The notes beneath the pieces were generated by a model. It worked only from the letters and a program-made list of their open reading frames with translations. It was not told the origin of the DNA and ran no database searches. A stretch of DNA of 64,000 nucleotides, taken from positions 168,894,559 through 168,958,558 of the forward strand of contig CAXKWD010000002.1 in the NCBI GenBank assembly GCA_964059195.1, given 5' to 3'. Source of the stretch: Ectobius pallidus (lineage: Eukaryota; Arthropoda; Insecta; Blattodea; Ectobiidae). Positions 44,588 to 56,940 of the stretch are shown piece after piece; the stretch's first letter is position 1; each line of letters begins with the position of its first letter. The position numbers and the translations under genes are program-made.

Positions 44588-47500
44588 ATGCCACGACAGC
44601 AAGCCCTCCAAGTCTTATATTGGAATGCCCGTGGAATTATAAATAAGAAAAATGAAATATTGCACCTAATGAGCCTGACACAGTACCATGTCATCATCAT
44701 CACCGAAACACATCTCGACCCTTCATCTCACTTTTCGTTACCTAAATATCACCAATTACGTAATGACAGAAATAGACATGGTGGAGGTATTATAGTATTT
44801 ATTCATCATCAGCTTCATATTCATTACATGGACACTGCACTAAATCCCCTGCCGCAGTTGGAAATTATCCATTTCAGAGTCTTCAATTACGCAATCTATG
44901 CAGTATATAACTGATAAATCGCGACTCACCCATCACCAATGGTCTGAATTATTCCCGTCAGTACCGGACCACCATACGGTTATATGTGGGGATTTCAATA
45001 TTCCTCGCCTACACAGTACGCCTAGGTGGCAACACCATCAACACCCTTTTATTACGATGCTCCGACAACGAGGCCTACATATCACGAATTCACATTTTCG
45101 CATCCGCATAGGATATTATGGACAATCGGACTCGACACCAGACCTATTAATAGTTCCGGCCATCCTTTTACCCCTGACCACCTGTACTGTTATCCCGGAC
45201 TCATGTCGCAGTGACCATTTACCGCTCTCTATCCAGTTTAACATCCCGAAAGACAAATGGCGAACAATCTGTACCCCCGACGCCGGGGAGCCCTGAATAA
45301 GGACACACTAACAGCATACATACAGAACCAATTACACAGTGGCTCACATGATACCCCCTGCTATTCACAGTTGGAAGACATTTTGGTACAATATCTTGAC
45401 ACCTATCATCCGTATGATATACACACTAACTTTACAAGGATTAAACCGCCTTGGTGGGACAGGGAGTGTGCCAAGGCGGTGACACTCCGGAGACAATCCC
45501 TCAAACGTTATCGACTCACGTCGGACTACGCCTCGTTCATTGCCTGTAAACGTCAGGAGGCCTTGACGAAACGTACTTTAAATGCCCGTAAACGTTCATC
45601 CTGGAGAACGTATTGCACGACCATCACCAAAGATGCACCGCCGGCTACTATATGGAAAAAAGTCTTGGTTTAGGAACAATACTATACCTCCAAAGCTATC
45701 TGAAATGGCGTGTCAGCAAAATTTACAGACGACCTTTTTGGACATCATGGCGCCACCTATGGCGCCTGAGCGGACCCTGACATTTCCCGCCCCATTACCA
45801 CTCGGTACGTTGCAATTAGTGAGTGCGATTGGTACGTTAGACATCGCAAAAGTCTGGAATAGTAAAGGAAAGCCTTCAGCACCAGGCCCTGATGATCTCA
45901 CATACACTTTTCTCAGAGCACTACCTTTGCCTTTTGTACACGCCTTAGCGCGGACTTTTACGGATATGCTCCATACTGGACGTACCCCGTTACTGTCTGT
46001 CCTATACAAAAACCATGGACAACGGGATGAGACGCACTTGACTATAGACCCATTACACTCCTTTCGACTTTACGTAAAACTTTTGAGAAAATTATAGCGG
46101 ACAGACTAACATTTTATCTAAAACGACATTCCCAATGGCCGGCATCTCAATTCGGATTCCGCCGACACTATAATGCTGCTTTTCCAGTCTATACCCTGTT
46201 AACTGACGCAGCGATAGCGATTCATAGACAACAATACCTGGCTACAGTCTATCTCGACGTGACAAAGGCTTACGACTCCGTCCACATCCCGACCCTTATG
46301 GACAGACTGGCATATTATGATTTACCCTCCACCCTTCTATCGGTGATTTACTCCCTTTTTCAGCTCAGACAGATATCTTTGCCTCGGTCGTACAACAACC
46401 CAACTGTTAGAATTAGTACACATGGACTACCACAAGGATCGTCACTTAGTCCGCTCCTATACGCCCTTTATACCGGACACCCTCCTACTAACCCTTTACG
46501 ACCGCTTCACACCATTCAATATGCAGATGATATGGTCCTCTATAGGCCTATTTCTCCCCGCACATGACACCGGGACGTTCTTCTCTTTTCTCAAGAGGTG
46601 CAACATTGTTTGACTCATTTATCCAGTTTAGGGCTTAGCATTAACCCCCACAAAACTAAATTCCAAATTTTTAGGCCTGGATACACCCGCGGCCAGGTCC
46701 GTATGACGATTGGAGATGTGACTCTTTGGGATCAAAGACGTGTTACTTTTCTGGGCTATCATATTGACGCAACACTCAACTTCTCACACCACTTCCGACG
46801 ACTTCGGACAGCCCAAAACCGATTACGTCTGTTTAAGGCTATTTCGGGAAAATATTGGGGAGTTCACCCCTCCATACTGGTAAATCTCATTGCACCATTA
46901 ATGTTGGCCCGTACTGATTACGGATTACTCCTTTACACCACTCTCCCGCAGACCGTGCTCCGACAATATGACGCGCTCCTTTACAATGTTTATAAATACA
47001 TTTTTAAGATCGGTGGACACCCCACCTATACACAGATTCCGACAGGAATTTCCGTATTTTAATTTACATAAGAGACTACAGCGAACACACACTTTCATAG
47101 CAAAACTCTATACGGCGACGAAAAACCCCCTTCTACCAAAATTACAATTATTGTTCGAACTTTCACAGACTCGCCCCCCCCCTCGCCGTATCCTATTGCG
47201 GACATCGCGCGTGTCGCTCAGATTTTCAAGGTACGTGTCGACCTATATGCTACACCGATACACCCTACATATCTTATGGTCAGGCAATCCCCTCCTAAAA
47301 ACGTACACATTGAATTAGAAACATTCACACAGTTAGATATAACACCAAGGCAAATCCTCTCCGAGGTACTGGATGAGATACCACCCCGTCCGCAGACGAT
47401 AATTTATTTTACTGACGGATCCAAAACGGCCCATCATACCGGTGCGGCGTATTATAACTGGACGCTGAAATATGGACGGACTTTTCGCCTCTACCCCACA

Positions 47501-48204
47501 TGTCCATATACTCGGCTGAAAACATAGCACTCTATGCAGCTCTTAAGGATGCCACGCAACAGCACTACTCTCCAATCTTGATTTTTACGCCATATCACAC
47601 CTCGGATAACATCTATGTCACCCTGATTTCTTCACTCTTACACCATATCTCTGCAAGAGGGGGGCAGGTGTGCCTGACTTGGATCCCCTCCCACTCTAAC
47701 ATACCAGGCAATGACATAGTGGACACCTTGGCGAAAATGGAAAATGACACCTTAGCCGCTAATTTCCTTATCCCACCGACAGACATGGCTACAGTTATGA
47801 CCTCACTCCACACTGACCAGCCGGATGGCCCTCAATCTCAGGAAACATCGGACATTCAGAAGCTACGCGCACTCCGGAAATTTCTTTTTACGGCAAAACA
47901 GGAACCTAAGTAGGCCATTGTGCAATATTACCGACTGAAATTCCACACCGCGCTAACACCTACCTATCTACATAAAATTCTCCCAGATACATCCCCTCTT
48001 TGTATATGTGGACATAGGGGAACTATAGATCACATCTTCTTTGGATGTGATCGTCATTTATACAGTAGAGCCCGCCTACTTCATGATATATATCTTCATT
48101 ATCCCTGTGGCCCCATTAACATGGACTCGCTACTACATACCCCCTCAATACCCATCATAAGTGCCCTATTCCGTTACACCACTAGGACCAAAATGAAATT
48201 ATAG
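44588..48204 (+). pseudogene. LINE copy 1 ORF2 (endonuclease, RT, RNase H), frameshifted
   Basis: Domains in order. APE-type endonuclease: LYWNARGI, ITETHLDP, CGDFNIP and SDHLPL (44588-45296). A PPWWDRECAKAV linker (45257-45673). RT: YLDVTKAYDSVH, GLPQGSSLSPLLYALY and IQYADDMVLY (46235-46545). Thumb: FQIFRPGYTRGQVRM onward (46598-47062). RNase H: YFTDGSKTAHHTGAAYYNW and CLTWIPSHSNIPGND (47276-47913). C-terminal knuckle: CICGHRGTIDHIFFGC (47920-48204). Six or more frame shifts split the protein, including near 44905, 45660, 46090, 46570, 47050 and 47520. All key motifs survive, so the decay is recent or by indels only. RNase H points to the I/LOA side of LINE diversity. Confidence 0.85.
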
Positions 48205-48591
48205 CACCTCACCATCTCTATATCCCATCAAGCGCATAAATTTACTTCCACTGGTCCCCGCGAGTTCGCGGGTGGTCCAGCTTACGACCGGGTCGGGACG
48301 CAGTCGCCGGACTTGAAGACCAGGCAGTAGCGTCTAAAAATAAATACAACAATATTTAGAAACTCCATCAGTCTACATTCGGAGTTTACACGGATAGGTC
48401 GAGTATACTATCGTATCCCGAGTGTTCCTAAAGTGGACTAATCAATTAGTGACATACCGTTGTGACAAAGTGTTCTGTTATAAAGACGTGTGTAATCAAT
48501 ATCTATCAGAGTACTGTGTGTGCACTCTTAGGTTATTAACCCGCGGGGGGTAATTATAGTGATTTATATCTCATAATTATACCATACCATC

Positions 48592-50078
48592 ATGACTTCA
48601 ATTTCCAATGATCATATTACACCAATTGATTGCGTCACGCAAGTTCAGGATGAACCCATGGATCAACCAATACCTAACCTGGATTCTGTTGGAATCAAAA
48701 CAATCAATCATTCCGAGGGGCAAACACTAGCATTATCCTCTAATAACATTGAACCCAACACAGACAAAGCAAATAACTTAGTACAGATGCCGAAATTGAC
48801 ATATATCCACTCAGATGTGGGTCCCTTTTTTGAAGTAATACGCCAAAGGAATAAAGCCATAGGCAATCTCCACCCAATGCTCATTGGCCGTTGGTTATTT
48901 CGAGGAAAATATGATGTGAATTCGGTTCAAAAATAAATCAATATCAATTGGAAGTGCACTTCCATAACTATCATGCGGCGAATCGATTTATACAATCTGA
49001 TTTTGACAAATAACATAACACTGAAACATACTTTCCGGCATATAACATATATATACTTCAGGAGTAATTAAAGGAGTGGACGTTAGTATCACACCAGAAG
49101 ATATATTGCGTGATACAATTATTGCAGAACGTTACATGATAACAAACGTGCATCGATTCCATACCAGGAAACAGGACGAACAGGGTAAATAAAATACAAT
49201 ACTTACCAACCCAAACGGTTAAATTGACATTTCGGAGCCAGAGGCTACCAAAATCCATTATATTGTATCACCAACATTGCCCGGTAGAAATATACAAAGA
49301 AAGGATACCTATATGTACAAACTGTGGGAAAATCAATCACAGAGGTAAATTCTGTCGTTCACAAGCCAAATGCCTCACCTGTGGTAATGATCAACACTGC
49401 ACAACCACTCATCCTAAATGTATAAACTGTAAGAATCAACATAGTACCATGAACACAGAACATTGTCCAGCATACAAACTGGCCAAGCAGATCGAAGATA
49501 CCCTCCGTAACCTACGGGTTTCCAGACATGAGGCCCGATTAATTAAGGTAGGCAAAACCACATACGCCTCCATCCTCAAAAGCCAAACGGCGGCGCTATT
49601 TGGTCAAACTGGGGCATTCCCCACGCTACAAAACAACCAAAATGAAAGATCACAAACTTCAACAGTGGAAGACAATCATATAGCAGCAGATCAATCAGGG
49701 CAAGAAAAGATAGCATCTAAAGGTAAAAGGAAGGTGCCGGACACGGCTCCAGGCTATGATCAAACTAATTATAAAAAGGTGCTCATAACACCTGATGGAC
49801 GTCACCTAGAAGAAGGGAGGAAAACTACGGAACCCGCGGGAAAACTTGACAATCACATTCGCCACACTATGGAGGATAAACAGGCACCACCACCACCTCC
49901 TCTCAAACGGATACCTCCTGGAGGGGGACAATCAACTTCGACTCACAAATCTCAACAACCGCTCGCACAAGTTTTTACTGCACTAAATACACTCCTAAGT
50001 GAAGTACCAGAAACTCAACGTAATACCATCCTTGGCATTCGACAAGCATTAAGAAAACATTTGAATACCAACTCATAA
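48592..50078 (+). pseudogene. LINE copy 2 ORF1, frameshifted
   Basis: The N-terminal frame (48592-48936) carries THSDVGPFFEV-like YIHSDVGPFFEVIRQRN and IGRWLFRGKYDVNSVQK, then stops. The middle is out of frame to about 49220. From 49224 a 284-codon frame resumes at MTFRSQRLPKSIILYHQHCP, with three zinc knuckles (CTNCGKINHRGKFC, CLTCGNDQHC.., CINCKNQHSTMNTEHC), then the conserved helical part and a Pro-rich segment PPPPPLKRIPPGGG. It shows what copy 1 lost. Confidence 0.82.
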
Positions 50079-50179
50079 ATTTCACTTCCTACATTTCCTG
50101 ACATGTCAATAGGGAGAATGATGACACAATCCCCACTCATAAAGCACAATACAATAGATCGTAACTTCATAATTCATTG

Positions 50180-53100
50180 ATGGAACATTTTAAAATCCTT
50201 CAATGGAATGCTCAAAGTATTAACACCAAGAAAGTGGAATTAGGCAGATTAATCGACCAATACCATTTCGATGTGATTGTACTTGTAGGAACCTGGCTTA
50301 AAAAACATACCAAATTCTATATCCCCGGATACATTACGATTTGAAACGATCGAGATGGTAGAGGGGGTGGGTAGCCATACTCATCAAAAACCAGATATTA
50401 TGCTCACACTTTATCTTGAATGCCTCAACGGGAAGTTTTTGGGTATGGCAATACTGGGGACGGGTCGCGATCTTCATTTTTTCGAGCGAGGCCTTCTTTA
50501 TATGGACGGTTTTCAGCATTGTGGAGTGTTTAGCTCAAGATAAAGTGTGCGAATAATACCCATCCTCAACTATAGACTAATAACTAACTTCGATTCATCC
50601 TTTCAAGCTGTTGAAATCACAATTAAAACCTTAAAAATTACAGGCATATACAACCTTCGGTCCAATCACATTACTCAAACATACTGGAATAATAAATTCA
50701 GTTGGGACGAAAGTTTCAATTACGCTTATTTAGGGGACTTCAATTTGGGAAAACCTATACAAGAACTAACACATCATAATAACAACCTATTCCTACAACA
50801 ACTGAAACGAGTATACATTCGAATTATCAATTCGACCACTCCCACTCGGATAGGACATAGAGGACAAACTGACACATCTCCCGACCTCACACTCTTATCA
50901 GACAATTTAGCGATTCGATCAAACTGGGAGGTATTTCCGGATACACTAGGGAGTGATAATTTCCCGATTATTATACATTTGGGGAATGTAACACCCATCC
51001 TTTTCCAATCTATACCCATATATGCTAGAAAGAACATTAACTGGTCACATTTTAGGGAACAAATATCTCATCAACTCAATTCCGAGGTGCCAGGGGACGC
51101 TCCTATAGATTTTCTCACTAATACTTTATCTGATGTTATCCAGAAGCAGTACACATACCAAACTCGACGAAAAACTCGCGCTATTCGGAAACCACCTTGG
51201 TGGAGTGTAGACATCAGCCGAGAAATAGCTAAACGCAGGTTACTACTCACTAAATTTCGAAAATCTTTAACCCTACCGGACTATCTTAAACTCCGACAAC
51301 AATACGCAAAAGTTACCCGACTCGTTACCCACGCGAAACGCACGTCTTGGATGAACTATTGTTCAACAATATCTTACTCCACATCGCCACAACAAATATG
51401 GAAACAAGTTCAATGGTTTACGGGGCAACATCATTATGAAACACAACCACTGTTATTTGATAAAACACTGCAAGACGATTTCCTTCAACAAACAGCTCCA
51501 GCCACGGTGACACCATACCGACAGGAAGATAGCAATCAAAATAAACCGATGGTAAACATCCCCATCACAAGGACGGAAATTACAACACCTAAAACAGTCG
51601 TACTCGGCTCCTGGGCCTTTTCTCATTACATATAGGATGTTAGGAGAGATAGAACAAGAAATCCTACCTCACCTGGAAGCCGGATTTAACGCCATACTTC
51701 GTGGTAACATATATCCACGCCACTGGAACCAGATGACTGTCTGCCCCATACTAAAACCGAATACAACTGGACTAATAGCAACACATTATAGACCAATTAT
51801 ACTTAGTCAAACTCTCCGAAAAGTAGGCCTATACGAGAAAATCATCAACCAGCGACTTAATTTTTATATTGATAAACACCATATATTAAACCCCAAACAG
51901 TTCGGATTCAGAAAGGGTCACAACAATTTACTCAGCATACTTTACTTAATGACGGAAATATACACTAGATGGTGTAAGGGAGAAGATTTACTTGCGATAT
52001 CCCTAGATCTAAGCGCGGCCTACAATAACGTTAATCTTTCTATCCTACGGACCAAATTAAAAAACTTGGAAATCCCAACATATTATATCAATACTATAGA
52101 TCAATTAATAACACAGCGGTGGATTACCCTTTCCGCCTAAATACAATAACCAGACGTCACGATTGTCATCAATAGGTCTGCCCCAGGGATTATCTCTAAG
52201 CCCTACACTCTTTAACCTCTACACAACTCATTTATTTAACATTCCCTTCATATTATGTTGTAAACTACTTGGATTCGCTGATGACATCATCCTTTATTGC
52301 AGATATCCCAAAACGGAAGGACCTATGGGATCATATCTTGAACACCTCCGGGCGAATCTTGATACATTATTAAAGGAATTAACATCGGTCTGGTCTTGAA
52401 CATGCAAAAAAGTGTATACACCATCTTCTCCAGATCAATTACCCCAATACATAAACGACCGGTCATACCACTCTCCCAAACGCAAATTTATTACACGCCA
52501 ACTGTCAAATATCTAGGAATTTACTTAGATTACAAATTATCAGGACAATCACATTTCACCCATATGGCACAGCGAATCAAGAACAGAGGAAAATTATTGA
52601 GACATATTACAGGACGTTACTGGGGTAATCACCCGAAAGCCCTAAACATACTATTCAACAATTACATCAGATCATCATATGAATATGGCAATGCTATTCT
52701 ACCATCGCCCACCGGAACAAAACAACGGGCAATTACTTCTGCATTATACGAGATCAGTAAATGTGTATTAGGGACTGGGGGAAAACCCAAAACTTCCGAA
52801 GTTTTTCAAGAATTACACTGGGGTACTCCCAAGAACGAGCAATTGGGTCATCCATCAAACTTATGAAATTTTTATCCTACAATACATCCCATCCTCTGTA
52901 TATTAAAATAGGATATTTAAATGAATTACGAACAGATCAACATATTCGATGCAATCATATTAAATTTCCCCCCATATATGACATCTTTTCTTCATTTTAT
53001 ATTGATCACAATATCCAAACGACCAATCATTTCCCGATATACCGAATCAATTATTCTACTATCATATGTTCACCCGATAGAGATCCGTCATCATTCTCTA

Positions 53101-53984
53101 AATTCAACATAAATATTCCATCTACATTCCTCGAATACATTTCCTACCTACCACCCCACATCTCCATATTATTATTCACGGATGGGTCAAAAACAAACAA
53201 AGGATGTGGAGCAGCGTACTTTAATGCCATGTCACAAGAATATGGAACATTCCAACTATCTGCACTCAGCAGCATATATACAGCGGAGCTCACAGCGATC
53301 CACCAAGCATTACTCAGTGTGCGCCACAATATTGGAAAATTTATATATGTGTTCTCTGATTCCCAAAGTGCAATCCAGTCAATAATTGACACCAGTTGTG
53401 AAGTCCAAATACCTGACATAGTACTACGGATTAAAGAGACCATACAAATCTTAACTCATCACAATCACGTTAAAATCATATGGATTCCCGGACACAGGCA
53501 AATTGGAGGTAATGACAAGGCAGATTTTTATGCTAAACAGGCAGTGGAATTAGCAGACGGTAGCCCGTTAACCACTACCATTCCGGACTACATAAACCAT
53601 AGATTACGGATGCACCGCAAGTCAAACATCCATACTACTAAACCATGGTTTCTTACACATCCTGCTATCCGAGCTGAGATAACAACCTACTACAAAATAA
53701 AATTAGGAACAGCAATTACACCTGCCTACTTATATAAAATACACAAAGAGGACAACCCCTCGTGCCCTTGTGGAGCCATTGGGAACCTACACCATATTTT
53801 ATTTTCATGTACTACCTACAATACACAAGACCATGATTTTTATAATATAATCAGAACTACATATGGCTATAGTCCATGGACTTTAGACACACTACTAGTC
53901 GATCAACCGGAACTTGCAGCTAAATTATTACATTTTCTGATCAAATATAAAATGAAAATATACCTACTAAACTTATATATGTAA
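50180..53984 (+). pseudogene. LINE copy 2 ORF2 (endonuclease, RT, RNase H), frameshifted
   Basis: The start MEHFKILQWNAQSINTKK (50180) holds endonuclease motif I. The catalytic Glu position reads VGTW instead of ETW/ETH. YLGDFNLG, then a degenerate S-D-N-F-P follow in a 362-codon frame (50547-51635). The RT region 51637-52399 has SLDLSAAYNNVNLS, GLPQGLSLSPTLFNLY and GFADDIILY. The thumb is at 52396-52866. A 407-codon frame (52761-53984) has an intact RNase H set (LLFTDGSKTNKGCGAAY, TAELTAIHQAL, YVFSDSQSAIQ, IIWIPGHRQIGGNDKAD) and the C-terminal CPCGAIGNLHHILFSC knuckle. Frame breaks near 50340, 50545, 51636, 52140 and 52398, together with the lost Glu, make it inactive. Confidence 0.86.
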
Positions 53985-54086
53985 AACCATCATAACATTA
54001 TCGAAGCAGAATACTTGTTAAAGGACGTTGACACTGGAATATCAGTATGGCGTCAAAAAAATAAAAGTGAAGTGAAGAAACTCCAT

Positions 54087-55028
54087 ACGAATTTATAAAG
54101 TAGACGGCAAAATGTCGCTCTACGGATGTAGAACTTTTCATGCACTATTTTGCAAGTTTTTTGTAATGACGTCTCAGGTGAGCCATTCTGCATTTTCCCC
54201 CTATTGCATTAAAACGTGCAGTCTAAAATTAATAATCCATGAATCAAAATAATGTGTATTCATGCCCGGAAATGTTAAAATTAGCCTCTCATCAGTGTTT
54301 TCGTAAAAACGATATAACTCAGACAACCCTTTAAATACGGTATTTAACTTTTTTTGTTTCATTTTATTTTTTAAAAAATTCTACTAAATATTGGCTTTGT
54401 TGGAATTTTCGTTTACCCTCTGAATACCCCATACAGTGAGTTAGAACTTAAGGCATTTTTTATTAATCTTTTTTATATATAGTTAATTATTTTTATTTGA
54501 ACATCAGAAATAAAAATCCTAATGAAGTAAAAAGTTTCTAAATAGCCTATATAGGCCTATTTAAAAATACCCCGCATGACATTACTAATTTTGAAAATAT
54601 TTTAACACGAGGTTATGTTAGGCCTATATAATTGAGTTTAACAAAATTAAACTGTCCAGAATAAAGATAACGTGTATAATTCCTTACTTTTCAATAATTT
54701 ATTGTGTTTAATAAAATAAAGAAAAAGACAAAACCGTTTTGTTATTGCATCTGATATTGACCATATCGGGCTTCAAGCCTAGAACTTTACTTTCCCCCTA
54801 ATTTCTGAACTACTATTACTACATGCTTATTGAAATTATTAAGTTTTTCCTATTTGTCAGAATTTTCAGTGTAAATATGTGTTAGTAGTAGGTCAATTAA
54901 ATTCTTGAAGATTTGTCTTAGGGTTGTAGCTTATATGAAGGACGAAAACCAGTCTGATACTCTATGTCTATAAGATATACAAGGTCATCGATCTTGAAAC
55001 TACAACTTCTTGATATTCCCATAAAGTC
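54087..55028. other. No recognisable gene
   Basis: AT-rich right flank of the LINE pair; no frame or repeat boundary that I can support. Confidence 0.45.
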
Positions 55029-55031
55029 TAT

Positions 55032-55839
55032 GGCCGGTATTCATAGTCGGCGACTTAAGAACCGACTTTATAAAGCTGAACTTATTTGACAAGTCGACTT
55101 ATATGTTTTTCGTATTCATAGTCTTCTTTCAAGTCGTACTTTATTAAGTCTGACTTCATAAAGCTCTACTTGTTCTACCTATTAAAGTCGAACTCAATAA
55201 TATGAAAAATCATGCGTACACTGCCGTAACAATTGAATTAGCCAATTGTGTTTAAGATTTTTTCAGATTTTATGTAAAGCAAAGCCGTCTGAGTACGTAT
55301 TTCGCTGTTGTGATATAAAACATACAGAAGGCGCTGTTCATTGTAAACCAAGGATTCAATTCATCCAGTCATATTATGCAGCGTGTAAGTAAACTAATCA
55401 ATAGTTTCTTTACCATATTCTGTGTATATATTAGCTTGGACATTGTTCTGAATTAAGACCGGTACGCTTATGTATTTATTTCGATATTAACTGAGTTACT
55501 AGAAAGATTGAATACAGCTTAGGAAGCTTTGGGCCGATATGAAATACCATCAGAGAGAAATACCGATGAAAGATAGGCGATTGATATTTCCAAAATTGTG
55601 TCTTCTTGAAACGAAATCTCTTTTTAAATTCATTGTCACTGTAGAATTTGAATACATTCATCATGTTTAAGTCGTACTTTAGTGACTATGAATACCAATA
55701 AGCTCGACTTTGTCAAGTCTGACTTTATAAAGTAAATACGTCATAAGTCCGACTTGTTTGCGTCAGAAACTCAACTTAAGACGAGATTAAAGTTCGACTT
55801 GAATATAAGTACGACTTATTGCGACTATGAATACCGGCC
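55032..55839. mobile_element. 808-bp MITE, GGCCGGTATTCATAGTC ends, AAGTCGACTT-rich arms
   Basis: GGCCGGTATTCATAGTC starts at 55032 and its exact complement ends at 55839. TAT flanks both sides (55029-55031, 55840-55842), a possible 3-bp duplication as in Harbinger-like elements. Both arms (~180 bp) are filled with AAGTCGACTT/AAGTCTGACTT/AAGTNCGACTT variants, giving many local hairpins. The middle ~430 bp is unique and non-coding. Confidence 0.85.
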
Positions 55840-55842
55840 TAT

Positions 55843-56067
55843 GACTTGATGAATTCACCAGTATGTCTTTCCAGTAACAATCTCGTTCTAGTAATTTTAA
55901 AAAGAAAAAGAAATAGAGACATATATTCGTATCTTTCCAATGCTGGAAATTGCTGTTTGCTAGTTGCCTGTTGCTGGCTGCTTGGGGTGGTAGTGTCGCA
56001 CCGAGCTGTCAAAAGATGCATTTTCCTTTCATTAGAGCTTTGCTAATGTTATACTATACTGTGGTAT
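55843..56067. other. Spacer
   Basis: No feature seen. Confidence 0.4.
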
Positions 56068-56879
56068 AGTCATGATTAGGGACCGGATTTTTAGGTTTTT
56101 AAAAACACTGTTTTAGGTTTTCTATTAGGTGAAATAGTTTTTTTTTTTAGGTTTTTTGTCCAAAATATCGTTTTTGGGTAGAATAATTGGTATAATGAAT
56201 TTGAATGTGCTACATAGGATTCAATACATAATACTTGTTAAGTTTAACTTAACAAAATTGACTTAAATTTGTGTAAACTTGCTTTAGGACAATATTATAC
56301 AACTGAAGAAAGAAAGCATAAACAATCAAAAGAAGCAGTGAAAATAAGTTTGCCTCACATTTCCTGGTTACAGTATATCACTAAATATCTTTCAAGATTC
56401 TTAACTGTGAAGTTCTTCCTGTTATCTCTTCGTTAATAGTTAATACTGTATCTGGACACTACCCTTTTCAGGATTTGAATCCGATGCTTCTAATTTAGTG
56501 AGTAAAATACTTATGGTTGGATGCGGATAATGTGAAACTGAATATTTTCCTTTCTTCGCTTGTTACTCATCCTAACCGCAGAACAGATAAACTAGGGACG
56601 AAACTTCTCCCTATTCTAGAAAGGTAAATAATACTTACGTATTTCTGGCAGGCTTGCCAAAATATTACTTTGTCATCTGTAGTGAAATTCAGGTTGTCGC
56701 CAATCCACTGCCAGATTAAATTCGATTTAATTTGTTTCATCATAATTAACACATCTTCTTAGAACTGACAGTGTGACCACTAAGTATGAATAACAGCAAA
56801 CAAGCGCTTTAAAACACACAAATCTATATCCTTGTTCATACACGGCAACAATGGTTGTTCGTACGAATATCACAGGTCT

Positions 56880-56940
56880 GCAAAAAAAATAAATAAAAAA
56901 AAAATAAAAAAAAAATAAATAAATAAATAAAAAAAATAAA
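56880..56940. repeat. A-rich simple repeat
   Basis: AAATAAATAAAAAA-type run. Read on the minus strand it extends the last frame into a spurious Phe/Leu tail. Confidence 0.9.

Larger units (their letters stand above)
42921..48357 (+). mobile_element. LINE copy 1 (RNase H-bearing, I/LOA-like), near full length
   Basis: 5' UTR about 42921-43185, ORF1 43186-44583, broken ORF2 44588-48204 and a short 3' UTR ending AAAAATAAATACAACAAT. It lies between AGAAACTCAT (42911-42920) and AGAAACTCCAT (48358-48368), a likely target duplication. GC content and codon use are higher than in flanking DNA. A relative follows head-to-tail. Confidence 0.85.
48369..54075 (+). mobile_element. LINE copy 2 (same family, diverged), near full length
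   Basis: 5' UTR 48369-48591, ORF1 48592-50078 (broken), ORF2 50180-53984 (broken) and a 3' end GTCAAAAAAATAAAAGTGA. AGAAACTCCAT lies before it (48358-48368) and after it (54076-54086). It is AT-richer than copy 1 and clearly a different subfamily: the proteins match in order but with many substitutions. Confidence 0.85.
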
